Origin: CAVPJC01 sp963705155 | GTDB taxonomy: Bacteria; Chloroflexota; Anaerolineae; Anaerolineales; UBA4823 | Direction: 5' to 3' | Length of the DNA: 64,000 nt | Assembly: GCA_963705155.1 (NCBI GenBank) | Contig: CAVPJC010000014.1 | Location: 62,001-126,000 of the forward strand | Shown: in pieces, positions 41,811 to 49,924 of the stretch | Position numbering within the stretch: the first letter of the stretch is position 1 | Layout of the letters: each line of letters starts with the position of its first letter | Made by a program: the position numbers and the translations under genes | Notes under the pieces: generated by a model | Told to the model about the DNA's origin: nothing | Database searches by the model: none | The model's input: the letters and a program-made list of their open reading frames with translations, nothing else

Positions 41811-43807
41811 GTTCATGGGAACAACCCCAGATCATCGACGGACCGTCGAGTCAGGCCCCAACTTCGGATCCATTCAAAATCGTAATACATGCCAAAGGCG
41901 AAGTGGTGGATTTGATCTGGGGTTCGGGATTACAGAGTGATTTTGATTGTACACAGTATCACCAGCATTCCCTGGATACGGGCAAAACCTGGGGTGTGCG
42001 CCAGAGCATGCTAACGGACATGGTTGGATGCCCGGATGAAAACCAGTTCTTCGATGCTCCAGATGGTCTGACAATCTTAATGACGACGGTTCAGGAAGAT
42101 GTATTTCTGTTGGCGTGGGATGGAAAAATCTGGAGCCGGCCCCAGGCTCAAGCGCAACTATCTGGTTTTACGGATTTGAAAAATTTCGATACCGTTAATT
42201 TTCGCTGCCGGCAGGCTACTCCTGTAAATGGTGACAGCATCGTTGTAGTTGGTTGTGACACGATCGGTGATGGCGATATCTGGCTTATATCTCGGAAGTT
42301 GGGGGATTTGACCGAGTGGTTTCCACCTCTCAATGTATGGTCCGAGCCTGTTATGGTTGCTACGGATCTGCCGGTGATTTGGGATTTGGAAACGGTTGCG
42401 GACCCGAACGGCCGGCTGCATGTATTCTGGAACCAGACCGATGCAAATGTTCCTGGAAGGGTTGCTGTGCATTATGCCAGGTTAGATGAGGATGGCTGGC
42501 ATCCATCCGTCCGTGTTTTTAGCTCCCTGGATAACCGCGCCGGTAAACCATCGGTTGCAATCGATGCAAGGGGGCGGTTGGTTGCGACCTGGGCCAGCAC
42601 AAGATCGGGAGAGCTTTTTTTTAGTTGGGCCGATTTATCTGTTGCCAATAATCGTAATGAATGGGTAGACCCGATCCCGCTGCCAATTTTGCAGAAATCT
42701 GCAACCGATCCTGAGATCGTAGTCGCGCCATCCGGAACCTTGTTCGTGGTTTATGCCATCCAATTAAACGAAGACCGGGGCATCTATCTGACTAATTCTT
42801 CAGATGGCGGAGATACCTGGTCAGCCCCTGTAAGGGTATTTGATGCCCGCCAGGCTGAATGGAGCATGGTTGAGCGCCCTAAATTGGTTATCAACCTGGA
42901 TAATTCGATGTCTATCATCTGGGAAAGAGGATCCCTACCTGGTGACATCGGTGTAATGGGATTGTATTACTCATCGTCTACCGATGGCGGAAATAGTTGG
43001 GCGCCAGTAGTTCCGGTTGTCGAAGATCAAATATCCTGGAGCGATATCGTTATCGACCGCAACTCGAATATATATCGGTTCTGGCAGAATATCGGTTCTG
43101 ATGCTCCCGGGATATGGTACGATGTTTCAATCGATGCGGGAAAAACCTGGCGGTCTCCAGAAAATCTTTCGGGTCTTGGAGAGGCACCTGGACCTGTCAG
43201 CCTGGCAAAGGATATAACTGGAGGAGTACAACTCGTCCAGATCGTTGAGCGGGTAAATGAAAAGAAAGTCTTGTTGAATCATTGGGAAGCATCGGATAAC
43301 TCTCTGGTAGTGTCCAAAAACCTCGAACTGCCAGATATTGTGTTATCGAATGTTGTCGATATTGCTGCTTCTGTATTAGCAGGGAATCGTCTGGCCGTAG
43401 TATATACTTATGCCACAGACAGGAATGATGCCCCTTCGAATCAGATGACTTTGCTGTACACCAGCCGAGGTTTAGATTCCGTTACCGGGTTGGAACCTAC
43501 CTCAACGCCGGCAATTGCAGCAACAGCCATTGAGCCGGTTTCTCCAACCGCCACTGCCTCTCCAGAAGTAACGGCCACCGGGCAAGTCCAAGCGACGGCC
43601 AGTGAGCAGATCCAAACGACACCTGCACAAGGATCTGCGGCACCATCTACTGGAGAGGAACCAGGAGCAGATGCTCCGACCCCTCCCGGAAGGTTTGTCC
43701 TTCCCGGGGGGGCCTGGGGCGGGTTGGCTCTGGGTACGGGTGTGGCCGTATTAATTGTTGCGATTACCTTCGGCCTGGCGATTCGACGAACCCGGCGCTC
43801 TGAGTAA
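41804..43807 (+). CDS. Sialidase-like beta-propeller surface protein 1, main part with membrane anchor
   Basis: This part carries repeated Asp-box motifs (S-x-D-x-G-x-T-W): SLDTGKTWG, NSSDGGDTWSAP, SSTDGGNSWAP and SIDAGKTWRS, the fold mark of sialidases and related propellers. A Thr/Pro/Ala-rich stalk follows (ATPE-like, about 43500-43690). A single C-terminal helix, GGLALGTGVAVLIVAITFGLAI, then ends in RRTRRSE. The architecture is an exported propeller held at the cell surface by its C-terminus. No arginine triad could be assigned, so sialidase activity is uncertain; it may bind or trim the glycan made by this cluster. The protein encoded at 49925-51505 has the same plan. Confidence 0.83.
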   Translation, partial: AASSWEQPQIIDGPSSQAPTSDPFKIVIHAKGEVVDLIWGSGLQSDFDCTQYHQHSLDTGKTWGVRQSMLTDMVGCPDENQFFDAPDGLTILMTTVQEDVFLLAWDGKIWSRPQAQAQLSGFTDLKNFDTVNFRCRQATPVNGDSIVVVGCDTIGDGDIWLISRKLGDLTEWFPPLNVWSEPVMVATDLPVIWDLETVADPNGRLHVFWNQTDANVPGRVAVHYARLDEDGWHPSVRVFSSLDNRAGKPSVAIDARGRLVATWASTRSGELFFSWADLSVANNRNEWVDPIPLPILQKSATDPEIVVAPSGTLFVVYAIQLNEDRGIYLTNSSDGGDTWSAPVRVFDARQAEWSMVERPKLVINLDNSMSIIWERGSLPGDIGVMGLYYSSSTDGGNSWAPVVPVVEDQISWSDIVIDRNSNIYRFWQNIGSDAPGIWYDVSIDAGKTWRSPENLSGLGEAPGPVSLAKDITGGVQLVQIVERVNEKKVLLNHWEASDNSLVVSKNLELPDIVLSNVVDIAASVLAGNRLAVVYTYATDRNDAPSNQMTLLYTSRGLDSVTGLEPTSTPAIAATAIEPVSPTATASPEVTATGQVQATASEQIQTTPAQGSAAPSTGEEPGADAPTPPGRFVLPGGAWGGLALGTGVAVLIVAITFGLAIRRTRRSE

Positions 43808-43851
43808 ACTGATCCAAGGTATCTCGTAAAAATGGTCTTTCGCGAGATTAT

Positions 43852-44610
43852 TTGATGATCATTAAGATTATGCTGTACATAAAACAAAATATCTCTTTTG
43901 TTAGCATAATGCTAATTTCAGCAGTATTGTTGTTGTTAGGATTATATAATCAGCCTTATTTTCCTGTTACTTGGATTGATGAGGGCTTTGTTCTTCAAGG
44001 CCCAATAAACCTTGTGCTGTATGGCAAATATGCCATGCGGTCGGTTGAAGGATTTCGTTTATTTGACCAACCATTGATCGCAAATGGCCCAGGTGTTGTA
44101 CTGCCAATTGCCTCGGTATATTCGATAGTTGGTATTGATCTTTTATATGCAAGATTGGTTATTGTTCTATTTACAATAATTACTGCTTTAGTGTTTTTTA
44201 AGATTTCCCAACAATGGTATGGCTATCCCTCAGCGTTAGTAAGTTTTCTCCTTCTTTTAGCGTTACCAAATGAGGGGTTTTTGCTGTATGGGCGACATGC
44301 GCTAGGGATGATACCTTCTTTAGCATATTTTTTGGTAGGATATCTAATCTGGACGAAATCAATAAGTCAGGAAAATAGCTGGTATACAATCTCCTCCGGA
44401 ATTTTATTTGGTGTAGCCGCAATCACGAAAGGTCAGTATTTATTCATATTTCCGATCATACTAATCGCTTACCTTGTGGATCGGATGTATTATAAGAAGT
44501 TGTCCAACAAACACTTAATACTGACTATTCTCCCGGCTATCACAATAGTTATTATGGTTTGGTGCTCAATTATTAATATTGGGTTTGCCCGAATTTCTCA
44601 GAAATATTGA
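43852..44610 (+). CDS. GT39-like polytopic glycosyltransferase, N-terminal part
   Basis: A membrane enzyme using a polyprenyl-phosphate sugar. The first helix is followed by the periplasmic-loop motif TWIDEGFVLQGPINLVLYGKYAMRS, where the acidic pair DE is the usual catalytic loop of the ArnT/PMT-like group. Then come FRLFDQPLIANGPGVVLPIA, helices VLFTIITALVFF and VSFLLLLALPNEGFLLYGRHALGM, and AAITKGQYLFIFPI. The base composition is visibly more AT-rich than the surrounding genes, suggesting separate origin. The frame ends at 44608 and continues in others. The N-terminus may begin at either of two in-frame ATG codons (43852 or 43870). Confidence 0.75.
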   Translation: MMIIKIMLYIKQNISFVSIMLISAVLLLLGLYNQPYFPVTWIDEGFVLQGPINLVLYGKYAMRSVEGFRLFDQPLIANGPGVVLPIASVYSIVGIDLLYARLVIVLFTIITALVFFKISQQWYGYPSALVSFLLLLALPNEGFLLYGRHALGMIPSLAYFLVGYLIWTKSISQENSWYTISSGILFGVAAITKGQYLFIFPIILIAYLVDRMYYKKLSNKHLILTILPAITIVIMVWCSIINIGFARISQKY

Positions 44611-45385
44611 AGCAATTCGATCAAGTTCAGAAGTGACAGTTTCGGCATTCAGAATGCCGCGAGTTCCGGGTAATATTTTTTATTTGATTAATCGGGGATA
44701 TTATTGATTGTTTTGCCCGGGTGGCTTTATCTCGTTTGGATTATCCGGTTCAAGACTGTAGATAGTGTTGAGAAATTAATCTTTAGCCGTTTTTATTCCA
44801 ACCTGGCTATTTTGGTTTGCTTTTATCTCTGTAGGTTTTCACAGATACACGTTTGATCCATACATCGTTGGATCTATCTTTTATGGGAAATTCTTTATCG
44901 AACTCGATTAAATCATCTACTAGCAAAGTTCCAGGGTAAATTGCGATTAGCATTCACACTACGCATCATAACTTTGGTGATCATTGCAGTGTCTGCGATT
45001 CTAGGGTCTTGGAGTTTGTTTTTCCAAATCAAAGGGATATTTTCTAAACCAGTAAAAGCGCCACAACGCATTGCTGAATATATCAAATTAAATATAAATC
45101 CCGAATCAGTGATTGAGTTCGTGGGAGTGGGAAATTGATGCGCTTACACCCAAGCATACCTATCATCATCCTAATAATAAAATGGTTGATGAAATGACAC
45201 GAAAATTGCAATTTGGGGAAGAAATAACCATGAATTATGATCCGGGCGATTATTTTCCAGAATATTTACTGGACGGGCCATTTTCAAAATGGACTGGAAT
45301 ATATGCCGGTTTTTTCAAGGTCGATTGTTGTGAGAAGATTTTTAGCGCAGGACAGTATGATCTCTACAAGGTTATCTCTAGATAA
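44611..45385 (+). pseudogene. GT39-like glycosyltransferase, C-terminal part in several frames
   Basis: The protein continues through at least four further frame changes: EAIRSSSEVTVSAFRMPR and FYLINRGYY; LIVLPGWLYLVWIIRF and LAILVWFAFISVGFHRY; LRLAFTLRIITLVIIAVSA; and WEWEIDALTPKHTYHHP through CEKIFSAGQYDLYKVISR at 45385. The sense is well preserved between breaks, and length adds up to a normal enzyme of about 510 residues. The density of breaks (five in 1.5 kb) is the highest in the window. This may be an AT-rich, error-prone stretch or a genuine pseudogene. Confidence 0.6.
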
Positions 45386-45461
45386 CCTTGTAGAGATGTT
45401 GTCTGCTTTGATCTGTTATGGGGCCTGAATGGCAGCGACCAAGTTTCGAATATAAAACAGA

Positions 45462-46907
45462 TCACCAGTTTCGAAAGCTGGGGCATCCAAATATCTTGTC
45501 AACTCGGTTCTTGGTTCTTTTTAATATGTACGCCTTTGCTTGAAACATTGCAGGATAATTATAAAGAATGGATATTGTGCCTTCGTTCATAGCGGATTCA
45601 TAGCGAGACACAAACCAGTAAGGTGCAATATAATCATATTCATTAACCGCATCTGTAATTTTCTGTAATATTGTGCTGTTCAGGTAATCCCCCAACTCTG
45701 GTACCAGATACATAAAATTACGGGCGACATTCAAGCTCCTTTTGTGATAATACTCCTCAACCCAATAGGTATCTTTTGTGAAATTATCGCTCCTCATTGA
45801 AATCAAACGATTTAGTTCGTTAGTGACTGAAACCTTAAGGTTGCTGTCTGTAAGGTCTTGTTTAGCTAGGGATTGTAGCCTTAAGAAGCCTATATAACCT
45901 GCAATATAAGCATTTAATTCAAATGGATTCTGGTCGAAATAATCAGTTGTAATCGATTTTTCTGGCACTGGTATTTGAAGTTTGCTCTTTGCAAGATCAT
46001 AAATACGTGCCGCGTCTTCGGGGAAAATGAGAGCATATTTCCACATGGCATAGAAATTATGCTGAGGGTAGTACCAAGCAAAACCATATACGATCTCGCT
46101 TTTTGGGAAATTCGTAATCGCTGATTGAACATCTTGTGGTAATGGCATCGCTTCGCGAGCTGCACCATCGACCCAGCCAATTTTGGCAAACATTATGGGG
46201 TCAAAATATGCTTGGAATTCTTGCTTGAGATATGCCTTTACTTGATTTTGTAACCCAGGCGATAAATAAGGATATGCAATGGAAAGTGTGTAGATGGTAT
46301 CCCCTGGATTTTCAAAAATAGTTTTCCAATTTACGGTACAAGCTAATTGTCCATTATTGAAATAACCAGGCCTTAGATGACCTGCAGATATGATTTTTTG
46401 GATCTCATCTGAAAGTTTACCGATCAATACATCGGAGCTCGGAGTGATAATTGTATTGTCTTCCACCTTCTGGATAGTGAGAAGTGGTACCTTTCCGATG
46501 GCACTTCCCGGACCATAAGCAATGATTGCATTGCTCCGGTGTGTGTAGAGCTTTCCTCGGTAAGGAATGATAGGGTTTTGATCTCCACCATTATGATATA
46601 TACCGTTAATACTCGTGGTAACGCCCTTGTACCATCCTTTATGCCTAGGATATCCGGGCAATATCGTCCACATCTCATCATATCCAGGAGCGTCTTCGTC
46701 TAAGTCGTAGGACCACAAGACACCGGAGTAAATACCGGATCTTTGTGTTGAAAAATAGTCTCCCCTTCTATCATTTGTCAATGAACGGTATATCAGTGAG
46801 CCACCAGATGATAGTGCTTGCGGCTCGATATTTGCACCAGCGCCCCCTACTACACTCAAGTATTGGGTTTCAAGAATTCCAACCCATAACTCTGCCTTGC
46901 GGATCAC
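45462..46907 (-). CDS. PQQ-like propeller protein, C-terminal part with helical domain
   Basis: This is the second part of the protein begun at 48247. It first completes the propeller (GGSLIYRSLTNDRRGDYFSTQ, GVLWSYDLDEDAPGYDEMW, GIYHNGGDQNPIIPYRGKLYTH). It then enters a roughly 330-residue, mainly helical region with NPGDTIYTLSIAYPYLSPGLQNQV, WVDGAAREAMPLPQDV and AYIAGYIGFLRLQSLAKQDL, which could be an alpha/alpha-barrel. I do not recognise a family for it. The join near 46875-46890 shifts frame: the third frame carries QGRVMGW, then this frame continues ETQYLSVVGGAGAN. The region is relatively AT-rich. Confidence 0.7.
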   Translation of the reverse strand: MIRKAELWVGILETQYLSVVGGAGANIEPQALSSGGSLIYRSLTNDRRGDYFSTQRSGIYSGVLWSYDLDEDAPGYDEMWTILPGYPRHKGWYKGVTTSINGIYHNGGDQNPIIPYRGKLYTHRSNAIIAYGPGSAIGKVPLLTIQKVEDNTIITPSSDVLIGKLSDEIQKIISAGHLRPGYFNNGQLACTVNWKTIFENPGDTIYTLSIAYPYLSPGLQNQVKAYLKQEFQAYFDPIMFAKIGWVDGAAREAMPLPQDVQSAITNFPKSEIVYGFAWYYPQHNFYAMWKYALIFPEDAARIYDLAKSKLQIPVPEKSITTDYFDQNPFELNAYIAGYIGFLRLQSLAKQDLTDSNLKVSVTNELNRLISMRSDNFTKDTYWVEEYYHKRSLNVARNFMYLVPELGDYLNSTILQKITDAVNEYDYIAPYWFVSRYESAMNEGTISILYNYPAMFQAKAYILKRTKNRVDKIFGCPSFRNW

Positions 46908-47056
46908 CTGTTTTTTGGTACGTATTATTGAAATAAATTATCCCGTTCGAGTTAACGATTGGTGGGTAACGATTGCCTGAATTGGTTCCCCAATAAGCGA
47001 TCGGGGCAAACTCAGGATACCCGTCACCATCCGAATCAAATGTGTATTCTGTACCA

Positions 47057-48247
47057 TCAACCTGGGTTAAGAATGATTACAGTTCTTCGCCAGGGTTTGT
47101 GTTTGTGAGGATCGGAATTCGGATTGCTTTCAAAGTATTCAGTTACACGGGATGCATCGATTACCGGATGACCATCAGCCCAATCTTGGGGAGAAACTGT
47201 AGGGCCGAGGAGAGTTCCATCAGGTTCTACTGGGAAAAGGTCGGTAATTTCCATTTTACGGAAAGTACCATAGCCATGCCCATCATCGTCCAAAACACTA
47301 CTCGTTCCTGGATCCGCTCCCATCCGATAACCAACAGCAGCTGAAAAGACTACTTTATCCTGATAAATTACCGGCCAAAACGAATGATATCCATCACCTG
47401 GTAATTTTTGCGATTTCCAAACCTGTGCGCCGGTATCGGCGCGCACTGCATAAGCATAATTGTCATTTGCTGCGAAGTAGACGATACCATCTTTATAGGC
47501 GGCAGAAAGATGAATGGGGCCTCCGGTCTTAAATCGCCAGAGAAGCTGACCTTGTTGAGCGGTGCCGTGAGCGCCAATGGCGTACATATAGCCATCGCGG
47601 TTGCCGGCAATCACACGCCCATCCACAACGAGCGGGTTGCTATCGAACCCGGCGCCAGCGCCGGAGTATTCCCAAAGATGTGCACCATTTACCGCATTCA
47701 AGGCGTGGATTTTGCGGTCAAAACCTCCAACATACAGGATCCCGCTTGCGACGGTTGGTGAATTACCCAGAGGTAATTCGGTATCAAAACGCCAGGCAGT
47801 AGCGCCGGTGGCCGCGTTGAGGGCATACAGGCCACGGGCAGTGGAGACATAGATCAGGCCGTTAGCGGCAATCAATTGAGTGTTTTGAGATATATAAGCT
47901 TCGATTGGACGATACCACTCAACGTTAAAATTGCCATAGGCTTCTTCTGGTGTCCATGAGGTTCTTTGAGGGTTTGCAGCCACTGTTGGCCATTCGGCAT
48001 TAGAGCCTCCACCACTGCCCCCACCGCCTCCACCAGAACTGACTGGCGGTGTTACCACGAGGGGTAGATATAGTTTTCCGGGGCCGACGGTTTGTTTGGC
48101 CGGAACCTTTAGCGCAGCTGCACTTGCAGTATCCGAAATAAGCGGCAGGTGCATAAGTGGTTCAACGAATGTAATTGTCAGGATTATTATGAGAGTTAGA
48201 CTTTTTATTGTCTTATTCAGGAATGCTCTTGGTATCAAGATATTCAC
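47057..48247 (-). CDS. PQQ-like beta-propeller secreted protein, N-terminal part
   Basis: A signal peptide (SLTLIIILTITFVEP) is followed by PGKLYLPLVVTPPV and a glycine-rich linker (about 71-83). PQQ-type propeller blades come next: LIYVSTARGLYALNAATGATAWRF, GILYVGGFDRKIHALNAVNGAHLWEY, DGYMYAIG and YAYAVRADTGAQVWKSQ. Blades of the Trp-docking type like these occur in BamB-like scaffolds and dehydrogenases. No quinone ligand set is evident, so a binding role is likelier. An extra G near 47061 shifts the frame; VDGTEYTFDSDGDGYPEF (a calcium-loop-like DSDGDG) continues it to about 46930. It is on the opposite strand to the glycan genes, paired with the SGNH-like gene 30 bases away. Confidence 0.8.
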   Translation of the reverse strand: MNILIPRAFLNKTIKSLTLIIILTITFVEPLMHLPLISDTASAAALKVPAKQTVGPGKLYLPLVVTPPVSSGGGGGGSGGGSNAEWPTVAANPQRTSWTPEEAYGNFNVEWYRPIEAYISQNTQLIAANGLIYVSTARGLYALNAATGATAWRFDTELPLGNSPTVASGILYVGGFDRKIHALNAVNGAHLWEYSGAGAGFDSNPLVVDGRVIAGNRDGYMYAIGAHGTAQQGQLLWRFKTGGPIHLSAAYKDGIVYFAANDNYAYAVRADTGAQVWKSQKLPGDGYHSFWPVIYQDKVVFSAAVGYRMGADPGTSSVLDDDGHGYGTFRKMEITDLFPVEPDGTLLGPTVSPQDWADGHPVIDASRVTEYFESNPNSDPHKHKPWRRTVIILNPG

Positions 48248-48277
48248 CCTATCCTTTGAAGCAATCGGATCGATACT

Positions 48278-49414
48278 TTACGGGTTCCATCCGGCAATCC
48301 GAGCCATGAGTACCCAGTAAGCGCGAGTGATCTGTAAACCACCTGCCGACACACTTCCAAGATGACCGCCGATCGTCTCGGTTGTATATTCCTGACAGAT
48401 AGCCGGGTAGTTTATGCCGTCATTCGGGAAATTTTCACAGTCGCCAACCATTGAACAATACTCGACACCGTCGCGGTTGTCGTAGCAGGGCTCGCCTGTA
48501 GGTGTGTGCGAGAGGATATCGGCGACATCAAATAATATTTTGTCGTGAGCCAATGCGTACTGCCGCATTTGATTGTTAAAATCAGTCGATACCTGGTTCC
48601 CGATGCCCCGCGCTAAACTGGTTGTCCAGAGAAAGATGGTTTTGTCAGGGTGTTGGGCGGTGAAAGCCTCCAGATCGTAAATATCGTATCTATTGGAATT
48701 ATTTGCAAAGAAACCCACATTTGGATCAGCAATATCCAAGTCATCCGTGACATTTAAATAGCTAAATTGGTAACTCAGCACATCCTTACTGCTCAGGTAG
48801 GAAGGAGCCAGTTCTTCGATGAAATTTTTGGTGAGGTCGCTCCAGGTCCCCTGACGCGCTTCAAAAGTCCAGTTGCTGCGGTTGTAAACGGTCGGATCAG
48901 GGGTAAAAAGGATCGCAGCCGGAACCTGGTTTTGATCGAAATCAGTTTGTGTGAACGTTTTCCAATCCCAGTTACTGATGTAATCCCGGCGACAGGCGGT
49001 GTTTGAACTCGGCCAGCTTGTAGCGGTGAAACACGCCAGGTAATTGTTAATATCACTGCCTACGGAACGGTCGGAATACATCTGGCGCAAGTTTCTTGCA
49101 GCAGTAAGGTAATTAGCAGGTATCTGGTTGAACAGGCCAGTCGAGTTGTGATCGACGACGATTGCGTTAGTGTGCGGTGGTGGTACAACTGTGACTGTAG
49201 TAGTGGGACTTGGCGAAGGCGAAGGCGAAGGCGGGGGAGTTGGGGTTCGGACCGGGGTAGCAATTCCCCTTACAGTTAAAGGTAAATAAATTGTGGTATC
49301 ATCAGCCGGCGCGCCAGGCTCTGGAGTGGCTGCCGGGGTCAATGTTGTTGTCGTTGCCTGGCACACCAGAATAACCAGGGGCATCAAAAGGCGGTAATAT
49401 CGTTTAAACTTCAT
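48278..49414 (-). CDS. Secreted SGNH/GDSL-hydrolase-like protein
   Basis: A 378-residue exported protein. After a signal segment (RLLMPLVILVCQ) come DTTIYLPLTVRG and a Pro/Ser linker encoded by a GGCGAA hexamer repeat (49212-49230). The mature domain begins TNAIVVDHNSTGLFNQIP and contains NLRQMYSDRSVGSDINNYL, TIFLWTTSLARGIGNQVSTDF and ILFDVADILSHTPTG. It ends GGHLGSVSAGGLQITRAYWVLMAR, with a C-terminal Gly-His pair that could be the SGNH histidine. The N-terminal catalytic GDS motif is not obvious, so hydrolase activity is uncertain. It may act on acylated glycans of the neighbouring cluster. It is upstream of, and co-directional with, the PQQ-like gene. Confidence 0.65.
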   Translation of the reverse strand: MKFKRYYRLLMPLVILVCQATTTTLTPAATPEPGAPADDTTIYLPLTVRGIATPVRTPTPPPSPSPSPSPTTTVTVVPPPHTNAIVVDHNSTGLFNQIPANYLTAARNLRQMYSDRSVGSDINNYLACFTATSWPSSNTACRRDYISNWDWKTFTQTDFDQNQVPAAILFTPDPTVYNRSNWTFEARQGTWSDLTKNFIEELAPSYLSSKDVLSYQFSYLNVTDDLDIADPNVGFFANNSNRYDIYDLEAFTAQHPDKTIFLWTTSLARGIGNQVSTDFNNQMRQYALAHDKILFDVADILSHTPTGEPCYDNRDGVEYCSMVGDCENFPNDGINYPAICQEYTTETIGGHLGSVSAGGLQITRAYWVLMARIAGWNP

Positions 49415-49924
49415 TCCAGTAATCCTTATTCGAGTAAAGCTGTCGGTTGTAATCCAACAGGCAAGTAATTAATCCAATCTGGATTATGCCAGAAGGATGT
49501 CCTTTTTATGTTAAGTGAGGCTGAAGCCTCAGTTAAGTTGTGGTTATGTTGTGCCTTTTTATACAATTAGACAGCTTTCTATTAATTTATCGTAATAATA
49601 ACTGAGGATTAATAGGCTGATTGTACCAAAAAGCCTTACAATTTTGAGAGTATTGAAATAATTGCAATAATAATTACAATTTACCATGTTTTTATATATC
49701 TTCTTAAAACGCCAGGGATTGTTGGTTTGTCGGTACGGGAATTCAGTCGACGTCCTACGTGTAAATCCAGATATCATCACGGTAATCACCAATGACTCGA
49801 ATATATTTTGATACACACGACCCGAGTGGTAGTAAAATGAGCGAACACGATGGCCAGGTCCCCCGGGCGATACTCCTTCTTTTGTGCGATAAAACCCAAT
49901 TCGAATTCAAATTCCTGGTTGCAT
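49415..49924. other. AT-rich intergenic region between divergent surface-protein genes
   Basis: No gene is convincing in this 510-base stretch; short ORFs in several frames have no ribosome sites. It contains a 16-base palindrome TGAGGCTGAAGCCTCA (49516-49531) and a markedly AT-rich block (about 49555-49700). It should hold the promoters for the SGNH-like gene (minus) and sialidase-like gene 2 (plus), but no hexamer pair stood out. Confidence 0.4.

Noticed and set aside
49212..49230. GGCGAA tandem hexamer as a repeat element
   Set aside because: It encodes the Pro-Ser linker of the SGNH-like protein and is only about three units long.
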